Part shown: positions 8,983 through 16,854 of the stretch, in pieces
Layout of the letters: every line of letters starts with the position of its first letter
Numbering within the stretch: position 1 is the first letter of the stretch
Origin: Saccoglossus kowalevskii
Lineage: Eukaryota; Hemichordata; Enteropneusta; Harrimaniidae
Length of the DNA: 17,722 bases
NCBI RefSeq assembly: GCF_000003605.2
Contig: NW_003116451.1
Coordinates: forward strand, 867,675 to 885,396
Direction: 5' to 3'
Position numbers and translations under genes: made by a program
The notes under the pieces: generated by a model
Database searches by the model: none
What the model was told of the DNA's origin: nothing
The model's input: only the letters and a program-made list of their open reading frames with translations

Positions 8983-9815
8983 GTTATTGAAGAACACATG
9001 GTTTTTCCTAAATATATCATAAATCTGTTACATCTACTGCTTGTTTGCCCCAAAGTGTTGTTTTCTTATTCAGACGTGTGAATGATCAACTTTTTTGCAT
9101 CCTATGACATCAAACTTTTATTTGATATAAGCTCGGTGGGGTACAGATTAGATTGTTTGGAAATTTCAGTTTTCCTTCAGAGCGTTTTAATATCTGATTT
9201 TTGTTCTCATGACAAAAAAAAAAGTGCCTTTCTTTGAACTCTTTCTCTCACAAATGTTCCAAGGATTTTTTTAATGTAAGGATAAATGGTAAAATGCTGC
9301 TGTTAATCGGGGATAATATCAAAAAAGAATGAATTAGTTAAGCTATGGAAACTTTTAAATTTTTTTAAAGGATTTAACGAGTGATGCATCACCCCTTCTT
9401 GTCTTCAGTGTTACATTATTGTATAAAACCTATCAGGGGTGGGTAGAAATCTTGCAAAGATTTGTAGAAAAGCGTTGTATCATAAATTTGTATAAATCTT
9501 ACTAAAGGATTGTTTTAAACAAAGCCCATGTTTGATCATCACATATATTGCCAAATATGGTGATTCATTAGCCAAATATAATGATTAATTACCCAAATAT
9601 GGTGATTCATTAGCCAAATAAGTTTTGCTATAACATATGGTGGATATTTACGATTGGTGGTTGTTGTTGATGATGATGAGGTAATTTACATTGAAGTTAA
9701 TTATTATCCATATTTAAAGAGTTTTTGCAAAAACCAGACTGCAGTTTATTATTTGAGTGTCCCCAATGTTTTATTGATGTAAATGCATATTATTAAATAT
9801 TTGAAATAAGTTGGT
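8983..9815 (+). other. OGDH: Probable OGDH 3' untranslated region
   Basis: AT-rich sequence after the stop, containing a 21-bp tandem repeat (9550-9622). The end is placed by a poly(A) signal at 9792-9797. If that signal is not used, the transcript could run on to the AATAAA words at 10123-10132. Confidence 0.5.
9550..9622 (+). repeat. 21-bp tandem repeat, ~3.5 units
   Basis: Units GCCAAATATGGTGATTCATT+A (9550-9570), GCCAAATATAATGATTAATT+A (9571-9591), CCCAAATATGGTGATTCATT+A (9592-9612) and a partial copy (9613-9622). It lies in the probable OGDH 3' UTR. Confidence 0.9.
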
Positions 9816-9851
9816 CAAGAAATCGTTGTGTTTTGTTGTGTGTTTCTGTTG
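9792..9851 (+). terminator. Candidate OGDH polyadenylation signal
   Basis: ATTAAA at 9792-9797 is followed, about 28 bases later, by a strong GU-rich stretch (TTGTGTTTTGTTGTGTGTTT, 9826-9845). This is the arrangement of a cleavage site with its downstream element. Cleavage would fall near 9810-9820. Confidence 0.5.
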
Positions 9852-10384
9852 ATATTCAATTGGAAATTTTCATCTTGTAGTACAGACAATTGTGTTTCTG
9901 CACATCAACAAAAGTGTCACAACCCAATCTAAGAGGGTCAGCTGGCAGTCATTTTATTTGACAAAAGTCAGCAATTTTCTTCTTTATTTCACAATTCAGC
10001 TGATATAGTCTAACCTGTATATAGGGACCACCCAAAATATTGGGTGTTTTTTTATGGAGGTTGATGAATACAAATATGACAAGTTTAAGAGGTAATTTGT
10101 CAACAGATATTTGAAAAGAGAAAATAAATAAATATATAAAAATAATTAAATTGAAAATGTGTACAGACCAGTGTAAAAGAGTACATAATGCAATTACCTT
10201 TCATTATTTTTGACTTTGTACATTGATTTATTTGACCAAACTAATACCAAAATTTCAGTCATTGGTCACAATAAGACAAGTGGTGTTGTATAAAGGTCAA
10301 TTGCATGTAAATTGCACAAAGGAGGGTCACTATGAGCACAGGGAGCCCAGGAACTATGATCAACTGTACGCACTCCCTATGAGC

Positions 10385-10402
10385 GGGGGTGGGGGTGGTG
10401 GG
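10385..10402 (+). other. G-rich tract
   Basis: Runs of G5, G5, G2 and G3 separated by single T. This is an unusual composition in this AT-rich spacer and could form a G-quadruplex, though only three runs reach three G. Confidence 0.6.
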
Positions 10403-11308
10403 TATCGGCTGGTATCTAGTGTAAGAAATAGACAAGGCATGAAGGCTCCAGCCAGCTCACATTTTTTAAACTCAAAAAAATAGACGAAAAGAATGAAAAA
10501 TAAAATCTAAAAAAAATACCAGGTTGAAGAATATTAGTTGCTCCTTCGAATTTCGCCAAAGCCTTACCTACATTTTATCGATATCTGCAGAATAAATCAA
10601 GAAAACTACACAAATTTACTCCATTTAGGAATTCCTAACGGTTAGTCCGAACGCATGACACAGTTGGAGGTGTGGCCTGTTCACCATTTGTCAACAAACA
10701 ATCACAAGACTGGTTACGAACCAGTTGAGCAAGGCTAACCGAGTCGTGACCTTTTACACAATTTCCAACATTTCTGATTTCGTTGAAGATGTGTGCTCGT
10801 CTACATTCTGTTTTAAATAAGTTTCATGCAGCATTATCGACTTGTCAAATGTACATTTCACCTAAAGCACACATGCAAAAGTACTGAAAGCTCATTATCT
10901 GCCTGAATTTTAAAATGTGCTATGATTTGTCAAAACTCTGTTCAAATGATGGAACTTCGTAGAAAGGTGAATGAAGAATACCAATATTACAGCTGTGCAA
11001 AGAGATATTTAGAAGACAACCACCTTCATATAATTTAACATCAAGATTAACTTGTGGCATTGAATAAATTTATAGTCAGTCACAAGTTTCCTGGATGATA
11101 TCATCTCCAAATAAGACTAAAAGTGAGTTAACTCACTCAAGCTTCTCCAAAAACTTTGTTGTGCCAGATAGCAAACACATAACAGAGTTGGGGAGAAAAG
11201 TAAACTTACGACAGGCGTATCAAATCAGCACTGTGGAAAGTAAAATACCAATACTCTCCATTCATTGGCCAATTTAAATGCATGCCACATGCAAGGAGTC
11301 CCCCCAAA

Positions 11309-11340
11309 TGATTGACAATGTGTACTATGATTGTCAATCA
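11309..11340. repeat. Perfect 11-bp inverted repeat, 10-bp loop
   Basis: TGATTGACAAT (11309-11319) and ATTGTCAATCA (11330-11340) are exact reverse complements. The arms contain TGATTGAC, similar to PBX/MEIS-type sites, and ACCAATCA follows directly. Whether this is protein binding, a hairpin or a transposon remnant is not known. Confidence 0.85.
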
Positions 11341-11624
11341 ACCAATCAAATGCACAATTAATTCTCAATGTTAAACGTAGTGTACTCTATGCGGATTAGT
11401 TGAGTTCCATGTTTTGTAGCTCCGCCTTCATCGAAGATAACCGAGCAGAGATTATGGGTTGGCTGGACCTGTTCTGTCAAAAGTATGTCGTCTGTCAACT
11501 TATTTTTCAAGCGACTTCTTTCTCCAAATTTTCTGGTGCCAAACTTTATCAACATCACTCCAACCTATGCTTCCAACTCAGTTAACAATTACAGTGGAGC
11601 TCTCTTGGTCGCTTGTTTACATTG

Positions 11625-11638
11625 TCAGTAGAGGGCGC
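11625..11638 (+). promoter_or_regulatory. CTCF-like motif between convergent genes
   Basis: TCAGTAGAGGGCGC matches 13 of 14 positions of the animal CTCF core CCASYAGRKGGCRS; only the first base differs. CTCF is present across bilaterians. The site lies in the convergent spacer, a plausible position for an insulator, but binding is inference. Confidence 0.45.
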
Positions 11639-12133
11639 TTATACAGACTTCCAAAGACAAATATACAGTGCAATACTGATTCATTTATGTATTTAAAGTG
11701 CATACACTACTAATAGTGCCAATGCATTATTCAACTATTTAGTAATCCCTGTTTGTTCTTTGCTCATTGAGAAATCATTGTATTAAGCCTAGTAGGCCAT
11801 GTCTAGACTTTTTCAATCTTGTGTCCCACTAACCTCAACTGTCCAGTGTCTGTATACTGCCCTCAATAAAATTTGATTGAAATGTACCGGACATTCAATG
11901 AGCTGAACTGGTTCATCAGATGGGGCCGGCGATTAAAAATATAAATTTTACATCTGTTATACATGTAAACCACCGATTAATTATACACATAGGAGTACAT
12001 GTATAACAGTAATAATTGCTAAACCAAACAGCAATGTTACAAACTATGCTGGTTAGTTACGCAATACAAGTAAGTGACACCTATGAAGGCATGGTTATGC
12101 CCTCACTTTTGGCTTCAAATAAAATCACAGGCA

Positions 12134-12139
12134 TTTATT
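12134..12139 (-). terminator. Candidate polyadenylation signal of the UPF0728 gene
   Basis: AATAAA on the minus strand, about 145 bp past the stop codon at 12284, followed on that strand by a U-rich stretch (TGTGATTTTATTTG). It is the first AATAAA downstream and gives a short 3' UTR. Confidence 0.5.
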
Positions 12140-12283
12140 ATCTATAGGTCTAACGTTTTACAAAATGTGTTGAAATAAAATATGTACAAAAGTTATGAAA
12201 TCCACCAAGCCATTTAGCATATGTAAGTTAATAAACATTTTTTTTAAACATAATTTGTTAAAATTTGTGATGTTTTATCGCTG

Positions 12284-12348
12284 CTAATAAGCTTTCCTAA
12301 CAGCGTCAAGTGCTGCATGACAGAGTTTATCAAGCTGTCCATCACCAC
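12284..12348 (-). CDS. C10orf53: UPF0728 exon 3 and stop
   Basis: Completes a Gly codon, then GDGQLDKLCHAALDAVRKAY and TAG (12286-12284). The GGDGxLDxLC block and the C-terminal AY match the family end. The acceptor on the minus strand is ttttcatag, just right of 12348. Confidence 0.88.
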
Positions 12349-14578
12349 CTATGAAAAATAAAATGAAAGTATTATTAGTGACACAGTGACTGCAAACGCG
12401 ATTCACCTGATTTTAAGGGTTGACCTCTACATTTTAAGGCCCGTTTTGTTTCTTAACAGATCAAGCAAGAACTCCAGCTGAGCCTTGAAAATGACATTGT
12501 TAGTATAGCCTTGCCTTGAATCTGTTTATTCAACTAATCAAAACTATATGGTCAATAGCTGACTATTAAGTGATACACTACTGGGTTTGGTTAAACTTTG
12601 TACAGTTTTTCTTGCCTTGACTGTGCCATAGATGACAGGGAAAAATATTGTCATTGTCTCAATCATAAGCTGTTTCTTGTGGTTACAATAACAGGCTTTA
12701 TTGATTTTTTTCGAACATTTTATTAACTACCGATAGTTTGAGATCAATTTTTATGTATGTTATGTACGTTTCAAGATGTTGGTTAAAATTTGGCTAAAAT
12801 AAAAATATAGACATAAAAATAAGTGCACAGAATAAAGACATACATGTACTGCTGATCATGAAGCTAGATGTTAGTATTACTGTATGTTAGTATTACTGTA
12901 TGTTAGTATTACTATATGTTCTCCAAGACCTGTTGATCAGATACATGTAGTACTGTAACCTGATATGTTCCATTATGAATAATACATAATTTTTCCTGCC
13001 AAAATAGCCAGTATTTTTTCTGCCATATTTTGCTATAGATACGGTATATTTCTGTACCATATAATGTGTAATTTATGTTATATTATGCTATAAGTAGTCT
13101 TGAGGTTAAGTATATGCAGTATTTTTTGAGGAACATGAATATTAATTTTTATGTAATTACGATGACTTCATAATTCTTGTTCATTTGAATCACTTTGGGT
13201 AGTTTTTAATTGCATAAATAACTATTTCATCAGCATTCCACAAGAACCAAACTTAATCTTGTAAAAAATGCTAATTAATTAAAAAGGTAAGTAAATACTG
13301 TACAATCTGTATTAGAAGCTGCATCCCTAATAGAAGCCACACCAATTCTTTTTGAAAAATTGAGAACCAAAAATTCTTCATATGTGTAGATGCTTTAATA
13401 GAAACTGTATCCCTTTTGTCGCAATATACCATTTTAATAGAAGCCGCAGCTTTTAATACAGATTTCACAGTAATTGTTTACTGTAATTACACAAGTAATC
13501 TTTTCACACACCAACTAACTGACAGACTGTGTGAATGAGTCAGAAATGCTACATCTAAATTTTAGCTACATGTAGTATTTTCTTGCAAACCTTTCTTTTG
13601 ATATAGTATATACTGTTTAAGGAAATGATCATACCAGGCAGGGAAAGCATCAGGTATAGTTTGGCAACACGATGTTAAATTTTATACACTAAATATTCAT
13701 TTGCTAAGATTTGTGAACAGTCATGTTGTTTTTAATTGTCGTTTGAAATTTAGAAACCTTTACAAATTTGTTAAATAAAACAAATTTACACCTCAATTAA
13801 ACCCAGTGTGATACATACCATAATCTAACTCTCGCTGGTCACACTGATAAATTAATTCACCATTTACAATTAATTCCACCACGTTCCAATCATCAATTTT
13901 CTCAAGAACAACTTGATGTCCGTCAGCAGTCAAAAAATCTGTTGGTAATAATTATGAAATTATAAATCTTATCACAAATTATTCACTCGATTTACACTAA
14001 AATTAGCAAAGGCATGTACATAACCCTTAAAATATATATAAACTCAAAAACGAAAGTTAACATTGTTATGGGCCCCTGTAGTGACAACTCATTAGCCAAG
14101 TTCTATTTGAATAATGTGCAAGCTCTTTGTAGAATACTGTAAGCAATCAAATCATCTCGTTCGGATTTGAATGAGAGTGATTTTAAAAAGTTGGGTTGTA
14201 TAGGAATAATCCGAATGAACATAATATTTATTGATGCATAAAATCCTTGGGAAAGGATAAAAAGGGTATTACAAAACAGAAATTAAAAACTATAATCTAA
14301 ATAATATAGAATGACCACCAATTGTAACCTAATACACTGATAGTTGTTGCAGTTTTGTTTCATAGCTGTTTTTAAGAAGACAGCTAAGGCTGGAGCTAGT
14401 GTAGGGTTTCCCATAGGTGACTAACACAAAGACAATGAACCATTACTAACATAAATCATTTTCTTTAATAAATCTGACATAAATACCTTCTAGTCCTTCA
14501 AGCCGTGACAATCTGTGTTCAACTAGACCACATGACTCGTAGTCCATATCGTATCGTAACTATTGCATTGGCAGGCAT
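12284..14578 (-). CDS. C10orf53: UPF0728 (C10orf53-like) protein, 3 exons (gene-level entry)
   Basis: Minus-strand exons 14578-14487, 13938-13819 and 12348-12284 join, with GT..AG introns, into a ~92-residue protein; the human member has about 93. Matches to the human family member: MPANAIVTIRYG (MPKNAVVILRYG), VEHRLSRLEGLE (VEHHTFRLQGLQ), LEKIDDWNVVELIVN (LEKIEDWNVVELMVN), and GGDGQLDKLC (GGDGKLDPLC). The function of UPF0728 is unknown. There is no signal peptide or membrane segment. It is convergent with OGDH, 3.3 kb stop to stop, and divergent from the gene at 15057. Exon 1 carries an apparent frameshift, so as given the reading frame is broken. Confidence 0.88.
12869..12920 (+). repeat. 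16-bp tandem repeat, ~3.2 units
   Basis: TGTTAGTATTACTGTA at 12869-12884 and 12885-12900, then TGTTAGTATTACTATA at 12901-12916 and a TGTT remnant. The near-perfect identity suggests recent expansion. Confidence 0.92.
13296..13472. mobile_element. Palindromic MITE-like element
   Basis: Arms 13298-13322 and 13446-13470 are inverted copies: CTGTACAATCTGTATTAGAA+GCTGC versus CTGTGAAATCTGTATTAAAA+GCTGC in reverse complement, 22 of 25 identical. The ~177-bp unit also repeats the word TAATAGAARCYG about four times internally. A 65-codon minus-strand open frame here is a by-product. The target duplication is not clear. Confidence 0.65.
13819..13938 (-). CDS. C10orf53: UPF0728 exon 2
   Basis: Minus-strand reading: a split Asp codon, then FLTADGHQVVLEKIDD, WNVVELIVNGELIYQCDQ, RELDY and one base of Gly. 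It contains the strongest family block, DGHxVxLEKIxDWNVVELxVN. The minus-strand acceptor is ttaccaacag (right of 13938) and the donor gtatgt. Confidence 0.92.
13939..14486 (-). other. UPF0728 intron 1
   Basis: A 548-bp phase-1 intron, minus-strand donor gtattt at 14486 and acceptor ccaacag. No element recognised. Confidence 0.82.
14487..14578 (-). CDS. C10orf53: UPF0728 exon 1 with apparent frameshift
   Basis: From ATG at 14578-14576 the frame reads MPANAIVTIRYG, matching the family N-terminus, then would diverge to a TGA at 14521-14519. The continuation YESCGLVEHRLSRLEGLE is in another frame and joins exon 2 in phase. Family members have Gly-Pro-Tyr at the junction; here GGA-C-TAC is seen at about 14544-14539, as if two bases of a Pro codon are missing. 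The exon is 92 bp, while phase requires 1 modulo 3 (for example 94 or 91). It is probably an assembly indel or a broken allele. Confidence 0.82.
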
Positions 14579-15056
14579 TCTGTGATTCCAACTGACTTGC
14601 AACTCGGTCTGTTCCGGAAGTTTTTAAATTGAGCAATTTAAAACAAGCATAAATAGTGCCACCCAACCTGCGACTATGTGAAGCTCTGTTTCTTCCAAGC
14701 AAGTGTATAAAAGGTATCTTCCAACCATTAATGTGAAATATGTCAAATTATTGGTTTTACGTGGAAACCATACATGTAGGTTGTTTACATTCGGTTCGAT
14801 GTTGTTAGGTTACGTACGCTTCGGTTGTTTGGTATCACATTCCTCCAGTGTGACATTGACAAAGTTCAGATAGTTCAAACAATCAGCTTTACTGAGTTGA
14901 AATGTTCATACATTTTGATAACATTACGATAATAAGTGTCTTCTAAAGTACTTCACACAAACAGAATTCGCCAGAAAAAAAACATAAAATAGTCTGATGT
15001 AAAAATCAAACGACATTGACGCCGCCCTCAACGCTCGCACTCAATTATCCCTCAAA
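14579..15056. promoter_or_regulatory. Head-to-head (bidirectional) promoter region
   Basis: 478 bp separate the start codons of the UPF0728 gene (leftward) and the mitochondrial-type gene (rightward). It holds an ETS-type site CCGGAAGT (14614-14621), 36 bp from the UPF0728 start, and no obvious TATA box. CpG content rises near 15010-15040. Shared promoters with ETS/GABP sites are common for mitochondrial genes in animals (established); its use here is inference. Confidence 0.55.
14614..14621 (+). promoter_or_regulatory. ETS/GABP-type site CCGGAAGT
   Basis: An exact CCGGAAGT core immediately upstream of the UPF0728 start and inside the divergent promoter. It is a short motif, so chance occurrence is possible. 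Confidence 0.4.
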
Positions 15057-15064
15057 ATGGCGAC
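15053..15064 (+). promoter_or_regulatory. YY1/TISU-like start-codon context
   Basis: CAAAATGGCGAC matches 10 of 12 positions of the TISU consensus SAASATGGCGGC, which overlaps a YY1 site and marks genes with very short 5' UTRs, many of them mitochondrial. If it works as TISU, transcription would start within about 30 bases upstream. Confidence 0.4.
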
Positions 15065-15121
15065 GAGTAAGACCATTGTAAAGCTGCTGCGTCAAATTTC
15101 GGTGGTGACCGGAGCCTCAGG
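15057..15121 (+). CDS. Unidentified mitochondrial-type protein, exon 1
   Basis: ATG at 15057 opens MATSKTIVKLLRQISVVTGA, then Ser and two bases of a Gly codon before donor gtaagt at 15122. The peptide is rich in Lys/Arg, Ser/Thr and hydrophobic residues with no acid, as in an amphipathic mitochondrial targeting helix. The start has a good context (aaaATGG) and is divergent from UPF0728. Exon 2 at 15796 joins in phase. I do not recognise the family. Confidence 0.65.
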
Positions 15122-15795
15122 GTAAGTACCAACTATACATATACGAATGACGTTTTATCTACTTCATAATACCAGGGAAAATTTCCTTTTACATCTCACT
15201 CCTCCCTCTGTAATAGGGGGACTGTGATTGAATCTAATTTACAAACTCGACCAAACTGTGAACTGCACTTGAGCAGACAGCCTTGATCATTCGAAAAAAA
15301 TTCTTATCCACCCATCGTAGATAATATGTTTCCCCCGGGGTATTTTTAATGAACTCTGATTGCTTACAATTTAACACGATTCTAATGTTGTCTCTGGATT
15401 CATGTTCGGATTCATTTTATGTTATACATGTAGCATTAAAGGGCGGCAGTCGTCGCGCTGCGCATGTGCGACATTTGTGTTGATAAACATTGATTTTCCC
15501 ATAATCCAATGCGTTTTGAGTTTTGCCCTGGATGCCACTTGCACAAATTACCGCCGGTGACTTCTTCGATACCTTCTAAATACCAAACAATACCTAATTA
15601 AAGCTTGGTAGGCTCTCAGTTTGTACCAGTTGGTGTGCACAACAGTCAAAATCTTTGTTTACAAGAGACCCATATCTCGCGCATGTGAGGTGCTACAACT
15701 ACTGCCCTGATGCCCATTAAAGATGAAATGATGTTCTATATTGTTGAGTACATGTATACATGTTCTTGACAAAGAGTCTCTCTATTGCTTCTCAG
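15122..15795 (+). other. Intron 1 of the mitochondrial-type gene
   Basis: A 674-bp phase-2 intron, donor gtaagt and acceptor ttgcttctcag (AG at 15794-15795). Most of its 3' half is the TTAA-flanked MITE at 15436-15720. Confidence 0.65.
15436..15720. mobile_element. MITE flanked by TTAA (piggyBac-like)
   Basis: TTAA occurs exactly at both ends (15436-15439 and 15717-15720). The ends form imperfect inverted repeats of about 55 bp: left AGGGCGGCAGTCGTCGCGCT then GCGCATGTGCGAC, right (reverse complement) GGGCAGTAGTTGTAGCACCT then CACATGCGCGAGAT, both followed by a TAAACA(A/T) word. A TTAA duplication and G-rich CCC/GGG termini fit piggyBac-type elements. No transposase is encoded. Confidence 0.6.
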
Positions 15796-15914
15796 TATAC
15801 AGACCCATGTGAAGTGTTCAAATGTAATTGCTACATGTCGACAGTTTTCATCTCTCCAACAACCAAAGTTACTTATGAAGAAAGAAAGAGTGCCTACAAC
15901 TTTAGTTACTCAAG
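15796..15914 (+). CDS. Unidentified mitochondrial-type protein, exon 2
   Basis: T completes the Gly codon from exon 1. It then reads IQTHVKCSNVIATCRQFSSL, QQPKLLMKKERVPTTLVTQ and one base before donor gtttgt at 15915. Residues 36-41 (CRQF|SS) fit the R-3 type presequence cleavage motif, Arg at -3 and Phe at -1, giving a mature N-terminus near residue 40. This supports import into mitochondria. The following exon was not found with confidence in the remaining 1.8 kb. The ATG at 15785 is intronic. Confidence 0.65.
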
Positions 15915-16752
15915 GTTTGTATTATAGATTTAAAACAAAATTGTCAGAACTGATTATGGGCATAGAAAGGCCTGACACAACAATTACCTATTGACTATAT
16001 TGAGATATTGTCTGTTGTGCTAGTAAAATCAAACAACTGTCAAACTTATGTAGTTAAAGGTTTTTGTGGTGATAAAAAGTACAGGTACAGTCACACGTGT
16101 AGTAGCGACCATCTTTATATCAAGACCACCATATAATGACTGCTTATAGGCAGTTCCAACTCTAAAGGCACTACACAAGAGCAAAGACCACCTGTTTTAT
16201 ATGATAAAACTTTCAGCAATATTTATGCAGTTTCATCTTTGTTTAGAGTCTAAAATAATAATTATTATTCCATTTATAAAACAATTTTCTCTAACTTATT
16301 TGATTTTTATCATCTCAGTTGATCTCATTATTTTCTGGACAAATATTATGTCCAATGTATGAGTTGGCAACGAATAAGAAAATTATACATATGTACATCC
16401 GTCATTTAAAGTGCCTGTGCAATGCCCACCCTCACGTTTCCCATTTTAGATCTGTGTCCCACTGAAATGGACAGTATTGATTTTTTTGCTGAAAATGATT
16501 ACTCGTATCCAAGTAAATTTGGGATATTTCTCATGTTGTAGCCACGCCCACCTATCCTGAAACGGTCGACTGTTTCCGGATTTCCGACTCTCGCCGAAAG
16601 TGCGCCACCAAATGACAAAATGTGAGAGGATGTCCTACCCCTGAGCAGTAATAACACTGGTCATTCAGTATACTTTTAAACGATATACATTTTTCGATCA
16701 GTGTTTTTTCTTTTTTTTGTCTATTTTATTTTTTTGAGAGAGAGTTTTTAGA

Positions 16753-16854
16753 TGTGTTGTGGGCAGTTGCAGTGAAACGTATAGTCATAGGGTATGTATT
16801 CACACATTTCTAATCGATCGGAAAGTGCGACATCGATGGACGAAAGCCACTTAA
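16753..16854 (+). pseudogene. Possible THAP-type zinc-finger fragment
   Basis: One frame reads CVVGSCSETYSHRV, CIHTFLIDRKVRHRWTKAT and then TAA at 16852. The order C-x4-C, H-x-F, then a Trp preceded by basic residues resembles the start of a THAP domain (for example THAP1 C-SAYG-C ... FHKFP ... W). The Pro after Phe is replaced and the second half (C-x2-H) is missing. It could be an exon, a decayed P-element-type transposase end, or chance. Confidence 0.25.

Larger units (their letters stand above)
9852..12133. other. Spacer between convergent OGDH and UPF0728 genes
   Basis: About 2.3 kb without a recognisable gene. It holds a G-rich tract (10385-10402), a small nested inverted repeat (10639-10741), a perfect 11-bp inverted repeat (11309-11340) and a CTCF-like motif (11625-11638). 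Open frames at 10223-10483, 11095-11277 and 11400-11713 show no conserved content. Confidence 0.6.
12349..13818 (-). other. UPF0728 intron 2
   Basis: A 1,470-bp phase-1 intron with minus-strand donor gtatgt at 13818 and acceptor tttcatag. It contains a 16-bp tandem repeat (12869-12920) and a palindromic MITE-like element (13296-13472). Confidence 0.82.

Noticed and set aside
10223-10483. 86-codon open frame with a poly-Gly run
   Set aside because: The GGGGGG run is only the translation of a G-rich DNA tract; no conserved residues around it.
13271-13468. 65-codon minus-strand open frame
   Set aside because: It coincides with the palindromic MITE-like element.
16449-16545. Exon 3 of the mitochondrial-type gene starting after ccattttag near 16448
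   Set aside because: The required frame stays open for about 30 codons but has no good donor and no supporting similarity.
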